Of a stretch of 64,000 nucleotides of DNA, positions 28,925 to 39,739 are shown piece after piece (the first letter of the stretch is position 1; the number at the start of each line of letters is the position of its first letter). Source of the DNA: Prorocentrum cordatum (taxonomy: Eukaryota > Sar > Dinophyceae > Prorocentrales > Prorocentraceae). The stretch spans positions 175,768-239,767 of the forward strand of contig CAUYUJ010021693.1 in assembly GCA_963575745.1 (NCBI GenBank), written 5' to 3'. Under the pieces are notes generated by a model. It saw only the letters and a program-made list of their open reading frames with translations. It was not told the DNA's origin and ran no database searches. The position numbers were made by a program, and so were the translations under genes.

Positions 28925-30192
28925 CTATTGATTGCCGCAATTGGGGCACACATCATAACAGTACCCACGCACTGGGCGCTTACAAGGCCCCCCCTGTTTG
29001 CGAGCTTTCCCCGGGCACCTATTTTCCGCTTGGGGCGGGCAATTAGGGCCTCGATTCCAGCGCGCCTCGCGCGTGGAAGTAGCACTGTTGCTCCTCGATG
29101 TCGATCGGGCACCAGGTCGTGGGATCTTGGGCCTTCCCCTGTGCTCTCCAGTGGCTTGGCCACCTCTCGAAGCGCCTCATCCCGCTCATCCTGTTCAACC
29201 AACTCTGGGAGTGAGGCTGGGGGATCAAACATATCATCACCCTCAACTACCGCGGGCACTGACGGCTGCCAATCGCCCGGGGCGACGGCAGCCCGGTAGA
29301 ACCCCTCCTGAAGCGGGGAAGCATTCAAATCATAATCCCCCTTCTTGTGCTTCTTATATTGAGGAGCTGGCGTTCGACCCGTGGCCCCCAGGTCATGCTT
29401 TACATGAATTTGGGAACTCGTTTCGGCCTCTGCTGCCTGGGGCGGTAGAGGTGTTCCCCACGGCTCATGCACCAGTGGGGCCTCGCGGTCTAGGTCACTG
29501 ATCGCGGTGTCTAGATCTGGTTCCGCAAGTGCCTTGCCAAGAACTCCCAGGTGATCGTAGTCAATGGTATCCTGCCCTGGGGGCGACATTCCGTCTGGGA
29601 CGGGATGGTCAGCTGCGCTCATCAGCGGCAAAACTCGGCTCGGTGACACTTGATAATCAGCATGCTCCATGTCCGCCTCCATAGAGTTGACATCGTCTTC
29701 GTCATCAAGCTGTTCGTCGCTGTCTTGACCGGGTTGCCCGTTCAAGGCTATCGGGGCGGGGCAAGCCCCGCGCGGACGACCCCGTCCGTCTGGGGCGGCG
29801 GGGAGCGCACCGCCGGACTCCTTTACGTCTCGCGACCTACTGGCTGGGCCAGCGGCCGGCTCGATAGAACGCATGGCAATCGGACTGGGATGTATTGTTT
29901 CTGAGGACTCAGCAATCCAATATGAAAAGGCTCTTCGCCTGGCATTACCGGCTGGGCCGTTCCGCCTTATCGGGTGTGGAGTCTGTTCACGATCTCCGAT
30001 CGGCATACGAGTGGGGGAATCATCTGCAGACAAATCTATGAGTTCTCCAGCACCCCTTCCACGAGAAACCCGAATGGGATTAGAAGAAGGGAGAGAGCGG
30101 CCCTCCCCTGGGCCGCTGTCCGGATGTTTTTGCCCGCCTCGATGCACATCGTGTAATATTGCGGGCATTTCGGCTGTCTCATCATAGCTCAT
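28807..30192 (-). CDS. Copia A N-terminal acidic/Pro-rich region, 461 aa frame
   Basis: The first ATG frame of the element on this strand. About 330 residues are disordered and acidic (DEQLDDEDDVNSMEADMEHA), with few hydrophobics. The last 70 codons are out-of-frame relative to the Cys cluster that follows, so a shift lies near 29,000. Hairpins at 29,151-29,163, 29,756-29,771 and 29,840-29,852. Function unknown; probably gag or a leader protein. Confidence 0.45.
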   Translation of the reverse strand: MSYDETAEMPAILHDVHRGGQKHPDSGPGEGRSLPSSNPIRVSRGRGAGELIDLSADDSPTRMPIGDREQTPHPIRRNGPAGNARRRAFSYWIAESSETIHPSPIAMRSIEPAAGPASRSRDVKESGGALPAAPDGRGRPRGACPAPIALNGQPGQDSDEQLDDEDDVNSMEADMEHADYQVSPSRVLPLMSAADHPVPDGMSPPGQDTIDYDHLGVLGKALAEPDLDTAISDLDREAPLVHEPWGTPLPPQAAEAETSSQIHVKHDLGATGRTPAPQYKKHKKGDYDLNASPLQEGFYRAAVAPGDWQPSVPAVVEGDDMFDPPASLPELVEQDERDEALREVAKPLESTGEGPRSHDLVPDRHRGATVLLPRARRAGIEALIARPKRKIGARGKLANRGGLVSAQCVGTVMMCAPIAAINSCVRIASRWKNITANAFSSKPCRIRPQSWRRRDSKKPWS

Positions 30193-30357
30193 TCCAGTTG
30201 CGACTTGGTCGCGGGCTTCGGCTGCTTACCAGTCTTTCCTCTAAGAATCGGGGTAAGATGCCAAAGGAATTAAGGTCTCACGTTTGCTACGCTCAGTGGT
30301 AAAGGATACGGAATGAGACATCGATGGAACTATATGTTGTCCGTTAAGCAACTGTGC

Positions 30358-31063
30358 TCAGTTATAGGAAGGGAGGAGGCCGGCTGGCCGACGCCCGGGC
30401 GCGGGCGTGTAGCGGCGCGCTCCTTTTCTCACTCGAGCAGCTAAGATATAGCTCCGGTATACAGTAATACCAATGTCAAGGTATGACAAGGCAGGCAGCA
30501 GGAGAGGCAAGTGTACGATGAGGCGGAGAGGAACAGATTCACTCATCGGGCCGCGTCGCCCGCCTCCGCCCAGCACGGCGAGGCAGGAGGGCATCAGCCC
30601 AGAGGTCGTCGAAAGGGCCGCAGTCGCCTCCAGCAAACTCGATCGCCACCTCGCGCCGCAAGCCGTCGTGCACCTCCTCGGCCACCGTGTTGACCATCTC
30701 CACCTCCTTCGCCGCCACTCCAACATCCGTTCCTCCACCGCGCCCACGCTGGTGGCGCCGCCGCCGAGGGGCAGCGGGTGGCGCAGCCGCCTCCGCCGGC
30801 GGGGCCAGGTCGGGAAGGGGGCGCCGTGAGCACGGCCACCGCCGTGAGAGAAGGCCCTCGGCGGTGCGGATGAGGCCTTGCGGCAAGGCCTCCCGCCGTC
30901 CACCCGCCAGCCCTGCTGCCACGTGCGTCGCCAGGACCGCGCCACGCGCAGCCTCCAGCGTCGCTTCCGCAGCGCGGGCACCCTACGTACCCGGCATCGG
31001 TCGGACGGCGGGCCGACGGCCCGGCGGCGTGAGACTTGAGCCAGAGCCAAGAATGGCTACGGG
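30358..31063 (-). pseudogene. GC-rich coding-like segment behind a relict spliced leader (retroposed gene candidate)
   Basis: Downstream of the leader at 31,035-31,063 the minus strand has an Ala/Arg-rich frame (about 30,980-30,539) with ARAAEATLEAARGAV, a Pro-rich linker and EVEMVNTVAEEVHDGLRREV, FAGGDCGPFDDLW, ending with a stop at 30,539. It opens just after a TAG. The composition resembles dinoflagellate host genes. It may be a processed gene copy; no family recognised. Confidence 0.35.
31035..31063 (-). other. Relict dinoflagellate spliced leader, with a truncated second copy
   Basis: The minus strand reads CCCGTAGCCATT, C, TTGGCTC, then TGGCTCAAG. The first 20 bases match the dinoflagellate leader with one extra C; the final TGGCTCAAG repeats the leader 3' end. 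A leader joined to a 5'-truncated leader is the known mark of an mRNA that was trans-spliced, reverse transcribed, reinserted and trans-spliced again. Confidence 0.65.
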
Positions 31064-31299
31064 AGGGGGAGCGAAGGAGGGATGAGGATGCGGAAGCAGG
31101 GAGGAGAGAGGAAGAGGGAGGCGGCACGACGCCACTTCTATCTCAACGAACCCCTTGCACGGTGGACTGCGCATCAGCCAACGAGAGGCGCCCCGCGTGC
31201 CGCCCCGAGAAGTTCGGCGATCGATCTGGCCGAAGAAACCCAGGAGAAGATCAGGTTCCACGGCCCGACCGCGTCGCCGCCCACCGCCCTCGTTCTCTG

Positions 31300-31575
31300 C
31301 CCACTGTCCTCCTCCTCCTCCTCATCCTCCTCACCCTCCTCCCGCCACCGCTCCTCCTCCTACTCCTCCTCCTCCTCCTCTTCCAACTCCTTCTCCTCCT
31401 CCTCCTCCTCTTCCTCCTCCTCTGCTCCCTATTCCTCCTCCCCCACCCTCTCATCCTCATCCTCCAACTCCCTCACCCGTCCTCCCCCGATTATCCGAAT
31501 TCATTCCCCCTTTTCCTCCGCTTCATCCCGGCAGTTCTCATCCGTCTCCTCCTCCACCTGATCCCCCTCCTGCTC
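31300..31575. repeat. (CCT)n pyrimidine microsatellite
   Basis: Imperfect TCC/CCT triplets. Ser-, Pro- and Leu-rich ORFs in it are artefacts. Confidence 0.95.
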
Positions 31576-31589
31576 CTGTCTCCTTCTCC

Positions 31590-31951
31590 TCTTATTATTG
31601 TTGGTATTATTAATGTTTACTCACCTTGGTATTATTCCGTATTATTATTCGTAGTACTAGTATTAGTGTTTACTGTTAGTGTTCTGATTCGTATGACTTG
31701 CAGTCCTCTGATTCACAATAACTATTATGCTTAGAATTCGTTGCATTCTTAGTCGTAGTCTTATTGTCCGATTCACCATTGCGAGTATTATCATTAGTAT
31801 GAGTAGTATTTGTCGTACTGATAATATGATTATTCCTGCTACTATTATGTATTCTACTCTTCGTATCACGATTGTTATTATTAGTTTTATTACTGTCCGT
31901 AGTATTAGTATGATGATTATTCGTATTATTACTACTACTATTATTATTATT

Positions 31952-31982
<31 letters not shown>

Positions 31983-32150
31983 GCATCATCATCATCATCA
32001 TTATCATAATCATCATAATCATTATTATTATCATAATCATTATTATTATTAGTATTATTATTATGAGTAGTAGTATTATTATTATTTTGATGTGTAGTAA
32101 TATTATCATTAATATTACGATAACCATAACTAGTCGTATCAGTATGTATT
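31590..32150. repeat. AT-rich (ATT/ATC)n degenerate microsatellite
   Basis: ATT, GTA, ATC and TCA triplets with a pure ATC stretch at about 31,953-31,980. It is the most AT-rich part of the window. Ile-rich ORFs on both strands are artefacts. Confidence 0.95.
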
Positions 32151-32299
32151 GGATTCGCCCGTTGTTGTTTTGATTACCATGCTTCAATTGATGAGTAGTG
32201 TGCTTATTATTCGTCTTCGTCGTCTTATATGCAGTATCATTACGTCGATTCGTACGACTCTTTATGAATATTACTATGCTCCTTCTGGTCATTAATATT

Positions 32300-33460
32300 A
32301 TTCGTCCTCCGTCCTGCGTCCTCCGTCCCCTCGTCCACCGTCCCCCGTCCTCCGTCCTCTGTCATCCGTCCTCAATCCTCCGTCCTCCGACCTCCGTCCT
32401 CCGTCCTCCGTCCGCCGTCCTCTTCCCTCCGCCGTCCGTCCTCCGTCCTCCGTCCTCCGTCCTCCGTCCTCTTTCCTCCGACCTCCCTCCTTCCCCTCCT
32501 CCTCCTCCTGGACTCCTTATCCTCCTCCTCCTCCTCCGCCTCTTCCTCCTCCTCCTCCTCCTCCTCCTCCTCCTCCCCCTCCTCCTCCTCCTCCTCCTCC
32601 TCCTCATCCTCCTCCTCCTCCTCCTCCTCCTTATCCGCCCTGTCTTAGTCTTCCTCCTCCTTCTCCTCATCCTCCTTCTCCTTCTTTTTATTATTCTTCG
32701 TACTCCTCGGCCTCCTCCTCCTCCTCCTCCTCATCCTCCTCTTCCGTCTCTTCCTCTAATTCCCCTCCCCCATCCTCCTCCCCCTCCTCCTCCTCCTCCT
32801 CCTCCTCCTCCTCATGCTTTTCCTCCATCGCCCCTCCTCATCAGCTTCTTCCCTGTCCTCCCCCTCCCGCACATCATCCTCCTTCACCGCCTCCACCTCC
32901 TCCTCAGTATCCATCTCCCCCTCCTCATTCTGCTCTTCATCGTCCGCCGTCACCCCCTCCTCCTCATCCTCCTCATCCTCCTTTTCCTCCTTGTCAGATT
33001 CCCCCTCCTCCCGCTCCTCCTCCTCCTCCTCCTCCTCCTCCTCCTCCTCCTCCTCTCTCCCCTCCTCCTCCTCTTCCTCTCCTCCAAACTCCCTCCTCTC
33101 TCCCTCCTCCTCCTCCTCCTCCTCTCCTTCTCCCCCTCCTCCTCCTTATCCTCCTCCTCCTCCTCCTCCTCCTCCCCTCCTCCCCTCCTCCTCCTCCTCC
33201 TCCTCCCCGCCTCCTCCTCCTCCTCCTTATCTCCTTCTTCCTCCTCATCCTCCCCCTTCCCCTTCCCCCCCCCCTCCCCCTCCCCCTCCTCCTCCTCCTC
33301 CTTCTCCTCCTCCTCCTCCTCCTGATCCTCTTCCTCCTCCTGTTCCGCCCTCCTCCTCCCCCGTCCCTGCCAACACCTCTTCCCCCTCCTCCTCCTCCTC
33401 CTCCGCCTGTTCCTCCTCCTCCTCCACCTCCTGCCGCCCCGATCCCTCCCAGGCCTGCGA
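32300..33460. repeat. Long (CCT)n tract with a CCTCCGT heptamer section
   Basis: Heptamer-like GTCCTCC units at about 32,310-32,490, then over 900 bp of CCT triplets with short AT-containing interruptions. One of the longest simple repeats here; the 375-aa frame across it is not a gene. Confidence 0.97.
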
Positions 33461-34060
33461 CTACCCCCCACCCCCACCCCCCGAACGTTCGACGCCCCCC
33501 CCCCTCGGCGCCCTTTCTCCAGGAGGTTCTGCCCGACGCTGATCGCGCACACCTCCTCAGAATTCATGCGGGCCGCGCGCAGGGGGGATGGAACCACCAC
33601 CACAGCGTAAACCCAAAACTTATACGAAAGACCGAAACTCAGGACGAAGGACCGACCAAGAGAAGGTTAAGAGGTAACTCCTGGGAAATCTTCACCAGAA
33701 CGACGAAATCCTGTTACGATAATGCGTCAGTGTGAAATGTACAATGACGGTACCCGAAGGGCTGGGGGGGATGGGGGGGCCGCGTAAAAGGCAATGCGTG
33801 GGCGAGGTAGGGCACGTCGGGGCGGGGGTGCGCTGCGATCGCCATAGCCTGCGCGTGAGAGCCGCCATGGTTGGGTTCCCACCCCTCCCACGTACGATCC
33901 TTATCGTTACAAAGGGGGCGGATACAGACCGTTACGCGCCAAGGGATCAACATTACCACAACGGATGGACCCCACATGATGGTATCCGTAGTGTGAACAG
34001 AATCGCCCTCGCCGACGGCTAACGATGGTGCTGATGTCAGGTGCGAAAATAACAAGATGC
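33461..34060. other. No gene recognised
   Basis: Mixed sequence between the CCT tract and the satellite; only short ORFs. Confidence 0.5.
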
Positions 34061-35190
34061 GCCGTGTGGGACCTTTTTCAGATGTGTGGTCGCTGTGCGA
34101 CCTGTGGGGCCTGTTGGACCCGCGGCGGGCCCCATACGGAGGGGGCTCCCGCCTGAGACTGCCTCGCTATGGCGAGGCCCCAGCTAGGGACATCCTCACA
34201 ATTTGCCCCCTTGGAGCGCTCAACTTGAATGCCTGCTTCACGAATCCAATGGCCCACTCGGGTTACTAGCATGATCTGTGGGCCCCACAAGGAGGGGCTC
34301 CCGCATGAGAATTCCTCGCACGTCGCACACAAACGAAGCCCCCGCTCGAGATAGCATCGTGATGTGCCCCCTTTGGGGCGCCCAAGTGCTATGCCTGCCA
34401 GAATAAGCAAATGACCCGCTCGGAATATTCGCGTGATCTGAAGGCCCCATAGGGACGGGGGTGTCACGCCTGCGTCTTCGTCGCTGCTCACTCACAGACG
34501 AAGCCCCCGCCCGAGACATCCTCACGCTGACCCCCCTAGGGTGGCCAGACGCGACGCCTTCTACGGTAAGACAACGACCCGCTCATAATACAAACGTGAT
34601 ATGCGGGCCCCACAAAGTTGGGGCTCACACATGGGACTTCCTCGCGATTCACTCACAGACGAAGCCCCCGTTCTAGAAAGCAGTTCAAGTTGCGCTTGGG
34701 TTGCCCAAGTGGTATAAAGCCTGTTACTATACGCCAATGAACCGCTCGGGATGATAACATGATTTGCGCCCCCCCCCCACACACAAAAAATGGGTTCCCG
34801 CCTGAGACTTCCTCGCAATTCGTGACAAACGAGGCCCCCGTTCTACACTGCATCTCAAGTTGCCACCGTGGGGTGCTGAATTGCTATACGTGCGAACTAA
34901 GCAAATGGCCCGCCCGGAATACGAACATGATCTGCGGGCCCCATCAAGAGGCCGCTCCCGCCTGAGATCCCCTCGCAGATTATTCGCAGGCGAGGCCCCC
35001 GCGCGGGAGAGTTCCACCTCAGGGGTACTGGACCTGCTGCAGTCGGCCAATGGCCCGTTCGGATTACTGACATGGTCCGCGAGCCCAACAGGGAGGGGGC
35101 ACCCGCCTGAGCGCATTCCTGCAGGTCTCACACAAACGAAGCTGCCGCCCAAGACGCCCTCACGGGTTGCCCCATTTGGGTGTTCAAGTG
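34060..35190. repeat. Diverged satellite, seven units of about 160 bp
   Basis: A GGGCCCC-type anchor recurs at 34,127, 34,280, 34,442, 34,605, 34,766 (variant), 34,936 and 35,081 (variant). Each unit also carries GGGCTCCCGC-TGAGA, CTCGCA, ACGA-GCCCCCG and a GCCCGCTCGG element. Spacing is 145-170 bp. Units are heavily diverged, hence old. Confidence 0.85.
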
Positions 35191-36119
35191 TTGGGATGGC
35201 TACATATGGCAATCGTGATGGGGACGAGGGTGATGATCATGGCACGATGATGAGCGGGTGGATGATGCGTGAATGCACGTGGTTGAGTGGGCGCGGGTGA
35301 TGATGGTGATGGCGATGATGCTTTTGATGCGGGTGATGATGACGACGTTGCTGTTGCTGGTGTTAAACGCCATAAGGGATGTCGAAACACCGACAACCCC
35401 TCATAATCGGGAAGATTTGACGTCAAGGAATACAGTAAACAACTCATCTAAATTATGGCGGCTCCCGCCATCCTGCCCACCACATACCGTGTCCCTCGTG
35501 CGTGTTCCAACCGCATTTGTTCGTCGCGGTTCAATGATTCATTCTCTTGATCACCAAAAAAGCGATTTGGCTTTCCCGCGTCCACGGGCTAAATATCGCA
35601 AGGCCCTGTCTGCCAGAAGATATCGGGACATTATGCCGTGCAAGACGTTGGCAACTCCACTCCAAAACGCGTGACGTCGAACGACATGGATCGTAAACGT
35701 GTGCCGCGCCACATGGCATGCGTGCCTGTTCGCTCGACAAAATGCACCCGCGTCCAAATTCAGGATGCCACATGTATCCGTCAAGATCAAGAAATCCCCG
35801 ATGTGGCGACGGGCATACTTCTCATGTGGTTCCCGGCTGAAAAATGCAGCCTGAGATGCTCGCGCAATGAATCAATGATTTCGCCACGGGCGCATTCGGG
35901 GCGCGCAGCTGACGAATCCATACTGCAGCTGACAACAGACCAGCATCTTGACAATTTTTCCGACTGCGTTCAATACGTTGTTTCCGAGTTCCGCTCTTCC
36001 ACTCAAATGTATGACTGGCATCGGCCACGCACCATCTCAACGAATGTCTTGTTCGCGATGTCATACTCGCGGCGACCGCCTCGGCTGAAATCCACGCCCA
36101 AGCAGGAGGAAATGGAGAA
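35191..36119. other. GATG-rich start, then no gene recognised
   Basis: 35,205-35,360 is enriched in GATGATG and GGGTGATG. The remainder has an open plus frame of 162 aa at 35,638-36,126 with no motif I recognise and no supporting context. Confidence 0.4.
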
Positions 36120-36520
36120 GGAATAAGGCGGAGGACGGAAGGGCGGGCAGGAAAAAAACTGGGGGAGGGAAGACAGAGGAGCAGGCAGGAGGGGGGAGGG
36201 AGCGAAAGAGGGGGGAAGGAGAGGGAGCGGGGGGAAGGAGGGCCGTTGTAGGATGGGGGGGGGGGGGGGGAGGAGGAAAAAAACAGAAGACGGAGGACGG
36301 AACATGAGGGATGATGGGGGAGGGAAAAGGCAGGAGGAGGAAGGACAACGAAACGAGAAAAGGGAGGATGAGGGAAGAGCTCGGAGGAGGGGGAGGCGGG
36401 GGCGAGGCGCGGGCAAGGGGGCGGCGGAGAAGGAGGAGGGAGGGGGGGGGGGGGGCGAAAGCATACGAGGGAGGAAGGAAAAAGAGGACGAAGGAACAAT
36501 CACGAGGAAGAGAACGACGA
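36120..36520. repeat. GGA/GAGG purine-rich tract
   Basis: Long purine-rich sequence with poly-G runs (about 36,255-36,270, 36,440-36,455), complementary in type to the CCT tracts. Confidence 0.85.
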
Positions 36521-37706
36521 CGACGACCGGCCACCTGCGAAGCCACGCGACGCATCGAAAGCTCGCACCGGGCTCGCAAATATGGTAGCCGACGCGACAG
36601 ACCCGCAAGCGCTGGGCAACCCGCGATCCCAGCACCAAGCAGACTCACCCCGTGCCCCATGTGACACGAAGCCGGCACATTCGGCGAAACAGCAGCCCGA
36701 ATGCCGCGCGACGACACCGCCCAGACAGGCGGCGAGCTGACATAACACCCTAACCACGTTGACAAAGAGGCAGCCCGAACCAACACATCGAAATCACGAC
36801 GAACTACGACTGCCCAGCGCGTCGCCATCATGTCATCGTCGGCGCGAAAGCCACGCGAATGACAACGAGGCAAGGACGCAAAAAATCAAACGCGGCGGGC
36901 CGGGTGTTGTTTGGTCGATCTACTTCCCTGCGGTACAGAAGTCTGGATCGGACTAGTGACGGCTTCGCACTCGCCGAGTTTGAAGCGGATGCAGACGGAG
37001 CGTGGCGGATAAAGCAAGCAACGATTGAATCATGGGCGCCACGCACCTGAAATGCCTTGAGAAGGTGGCCATGCTTTTTAAACTCATAAACGGTTGGCAC
37101 GTCACTGGCAACGCATACGAAGCCCAAACGTGCTTGGAGACACCGTTGCGCCAGCACGGTGATTACGAACAGGTGATGCTGTTATGGGTCGGTAAGAGAC
37201 TCGCCAGAAACCTTGAAACCACCGGCGCTTCTTTTGACGGGCGCGCGGCAAGTCCAATGGAACATCAGAGTAACACTTGCGTGTTCCATGTGTGCCATCA
37301 CTGAAGGTGACTAGACCTTCCTAGCGCTCCGCCTTTCGTTTCCGGCGAATATGCGCTCCAAAACAAGCTGGGCAAGTTCCCATTGATCCCAGTCTGGAAG
37401 AATCTGTCCGCATAAACTCCCCATCGATATCCTTGTTGCACAGACTGTCTGGTAGTTTTCAACAGATGAACATACATAGTGCCCTTGGTATGTCCTGCTT
37501 TCGGCGATTGGTGCTCCGGCGGCGTGCCACCGAGCGCACAATTGCTGCATTGATGTCGAGAAGAACAATGTATTGGCCCCACATGTAAACGCAGATTAAT
37601 GCCCCGGTTTGCGAACGAATCGGCAATGTGTTTCTTACCCCTGGGCACGTGCTTTGATTGCGCAAAATCGAAATGCGCAAGCACTGTAGCGACAGATTCG
37701 TGGTAA
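36521..37706. other. No gene recognised; weak minus-strand frames
   Basis: Minus frames at 36,828-37,157 (109 aa) and 37,298-37,684 (128 aa) have ordinary composition (HQCSNCALGGTPPEHQ in the second) but no recognisable family. They may be relics of an element next to the inverted duplication that starts at 37,707. Confidence 0.35.
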
Positions 37707-38795
37707 TCAAACCTGGACTCAAACGGGTGCCCAGAGTGCGCGGCGGCGCGCGGCGCCGATTACATGCACGACATGAGCGAAACTCCCAAATATCAGGGTC
37801 GACAGGGGATGTTTCAACTGGCCGTCCAAATTGGTGGACCTCTCCGAGGGATGCGTTGTTTTTTGTTGGGGGTGGGCGCGTTGCTCTTCAGAGTGCATGA
37901 CCAGGCATCTCACTCGGCACTTCCAAAGTGCACGAAGGTTCGAACATGCAGCAGGCGTCGTACTCAGGCCTCCGACGTCCAAAAGGTGTCGACCAGCGGT
38001 ATTTCACGGAGTTGGTTGCGCCCAGACTGGTGTGACCTTCCAAGCTAGAGTGCCCCATGCTCGCTGACCGCGATGTAGCAAGCATCGCACTTACGCCTCA
38101 CACGGGTGCATCGACCAGAGGCGCTTCACGGCTGCAGTCGCGCTAGGTGATTGAGACCTCTCAAATAGAACGCATGATTTTAGGGATAGGCGCTTCTCTT
38201 GCCAGAGCTCCATAATCACCACAATGTAGCGGGTATCGCACTCGGCACCTCCAAGCGGAATCGACCCAGGGGGGGTTCACGGGCTCGTTCGCGCCCACTT
38301 GCGTGGGAATTGTATGTAACATGCTAGTTTTCGAGAGCGGGTCGGCGCGTTTCCTTTCAGATGCCGACGATATTTGCGACGTATCGAAGCGCTCGTAACT
38401 CTTCAGAGTGTTGTCGACTTGGGTAGTTCACGATTCCGCTCGCACCCATGCTGGCGGGACCTCTTATGTAGAATGCTCGTTGGGGTCGTAGGCGTGTCCT
38501 CCCCCTCATCCTCCTTCCCCTTGTCCTCCCCCCCTCCTCCTCGTCCACCCTGCTCCCTCAAATCCCTCCTCATCCCTCCTCCTCTTTCTCCTCCTCCTCC
38601 ACCTCCTCCACTTGTTCGTCCTCCTCGTCCTCAATCTCCTCTCCCCATGTCCTCCTACTCAGCCTCCTCCTCCTCATCCTGCCCCTCATCCTCCGCCTGC
38701 TCCTGCTTCTCCTGGCCCTCGGAAACCAGCGAAGATCCGTCGAGGCCCCCAGAACTTTCAGGGGGCTCTTGGAAGCCCCACGACGCTCCAGAATA
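37707..38795 (+). repeat. Inverted duplication, arm alpha
   Basis: Matches the reverse complement of 42,460-43,618 throughout: GCGGGTGCCCAGAGTGCGCG start, TTTTTTGTTGGG-GTGGGCGC, repeated ATGTAGC-GCATCGCACT blocks, a CCT tract and a GAAGCCCCACG end. It contains three or four internal units of about 115-150 bp with GTCGACCAG and TTCACGG. No coding sequence recognised. Confidence 0.85.
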
Positions 38796-39700
38796 AAGGA
38801 GGGGAAGGGAGTAGGAGGAGGCAGGGGGGCAGGCGCCGAAGGTTTCGGTGTGGATCGCTCGAAGCAGAATAATTGTTGTTGTCTTGATCTTGTCGCGTCA
38901 CATAGTAAATTGATAGATTCCGTCGCAGGCATATTTGGGGGCCAACTGGGGCCGTGGAAGGGCCCGAAGAGGGCTCTAAGAGGGCCCCCAAGAAGGCTCC
39001 AAGAGGGGCCCAAGATGGCCCCAAGAGGGCCCGGCCTTCTTGGGCCCTGCTTAGGCCCTATGAAAACCCTGGGCAGGGCCGCAGACGGCCCCACGATGGC
39101 CCCCAAGACGCATGTACTTGACGTGCCTCTGGGGTACCCCAGAGGAAGTACCTAAGTACATGCGTCTTGGGGCCCTCTTGGGGCCCTCTTGGGGCCGTCC
39201 TAGGGCTTCCTTGGGGGTTATCCTAGGGCAGTCTTCCGATTCTCTTGGGGCTATCTTGGGGCCCTCTGGGACCTCTTCAAGCTCTTGGGACCCCGAGAGA
39301 GCTCCCATGGAGCCTCGAAAAAGGGCTCAAGACGGCCCCAAGAGGGACCCAGCAATTATGTGCCAACCGAGGGTCCGCTGTTACATAACTACCGGGCCAC
39401 TCTTGGAGGCCTCTTGGGCCCCTCTTGGGCGCCTAAGAGGGCCCGAAAGAGTTCGCTTGGAGTCGTCCCAAGGCCTCCAAGATAGCTGCAAGACAAACCA
39501 AGAGGCCTCCAAGACGGCCACGAATTAGCCCAAGAGGGCCCCAGGCGGCTCCAAGAGGGCCCCCCCCAAAAGGCACAAAGTATATGCGCAAATGTGCATC
39601 TTTCTGGGGCCCTCTTGCGGGCCTCTTAGAGCCGTCTTGGGGCCCTCTTGGAGCCGTCTTGGAGCCCTCTTGGGCCCTCTTCCCTCCGACCGAAAACTGA
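38796..39700. repeat. Strand-switching CAAGAGGGCCCC minisatellite
   Basis: Units like CCAAGAGGGCCC run on plus to about 39,110, in reverse orientation (CTTGGGGCCCTC) at 39,165-39,310, forward near 39,320-39,350, reverse at 39,395-39,440, forward at 39,480-39,570 and reverse at 39,610-39,690. The strand alternation makes several potential long hairpins, the best at 39,101-39,171. Confidence 0.85.
39101..39171. repeat. Inverted repeat with central 20-bp palindrome
   Basis: Outer arms CCCCAAGACGCATGTACTT and AAGTACATGCGTCTTGGGG are exactly complementary; the centre is the perfect palindrome CCTCTGGGGTACCCCAGAGG. The short stretches between them do not pair fully. Confidence 0.9.
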
Positions 39701-39739
39701 AGGGCAGAACGCCTCCTCCCTCCCCCCTCGAAGGTGCGC

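Larger units (their letters stand above)
5873..29852 (-). repeat. Family of GC-rich micro-hairpins inside minus-strand ORFs
   Basis: Perfect examples on plus: 7,689-7,714; 11,143-11,157; 12,209-12,225; 13,614-13,626; 14,968-14,980; 15,421-15,433; 17,312-17,324; 20,574-20,586; 21,896-21,908; 22,485-22,497; 24,050-24,062; 25,509-25,527; 26,122-26,134; 27,342-27,354; 28,168-28,180; 29,151-29,163; 29,756-29,771; 29,840-29,852. The usual form is GCGGC, loop TGG or TTG, GCCGC; others have GTGGC/GCCAC, CTGGC/GCCAG, CCGGC/GCCGG, ACGGC/GCCGT or GCTGC/GCAGC. Most three-base loops start with T on plus. Confidence 0.8.
18248..30192 (-). mobile_element. Ty1/copia-like LTR-class retrotransposon (copia A) without visible LTRs
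   Basis: Gene order on the minus strand is gag-like region, protease, integrase, reverse transcriptase, RNase H, which is the copia order (integrase before RT), then a methyltransferase-like ORF. Frames are long with only a few stops and shifts, so it is moderately young. I could not find terminal repeats, a tRNA primer site or a target duplication near either end. The unknown ORFs from 18.3 down to 5.3 kb share its strand, its hairpins and its linker composition and may belong to it, which would make it about 25 kb. Confidence 0.85.

Noticed and set aside
5333-30192. LTRs flanking copia A or copia B
   Set aside because: I compared the sequence around the ends by eye and found no convincing direct repeats; a computed self-alignment of the window and flanks would be needed.
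30241-30357. Possible tRNA or primer-binding site upstream of copia A
   Set aside because: Some tRNA-like words (GCTCAGTGGT) but no cloverleaf and no match to a tRNA 3' end complement.
32198-33325. 375-aa Leu/Pro-rich frame
   Set aside because: Spans the CCT microsatellite; all frames are open because the repeat lacks stops.
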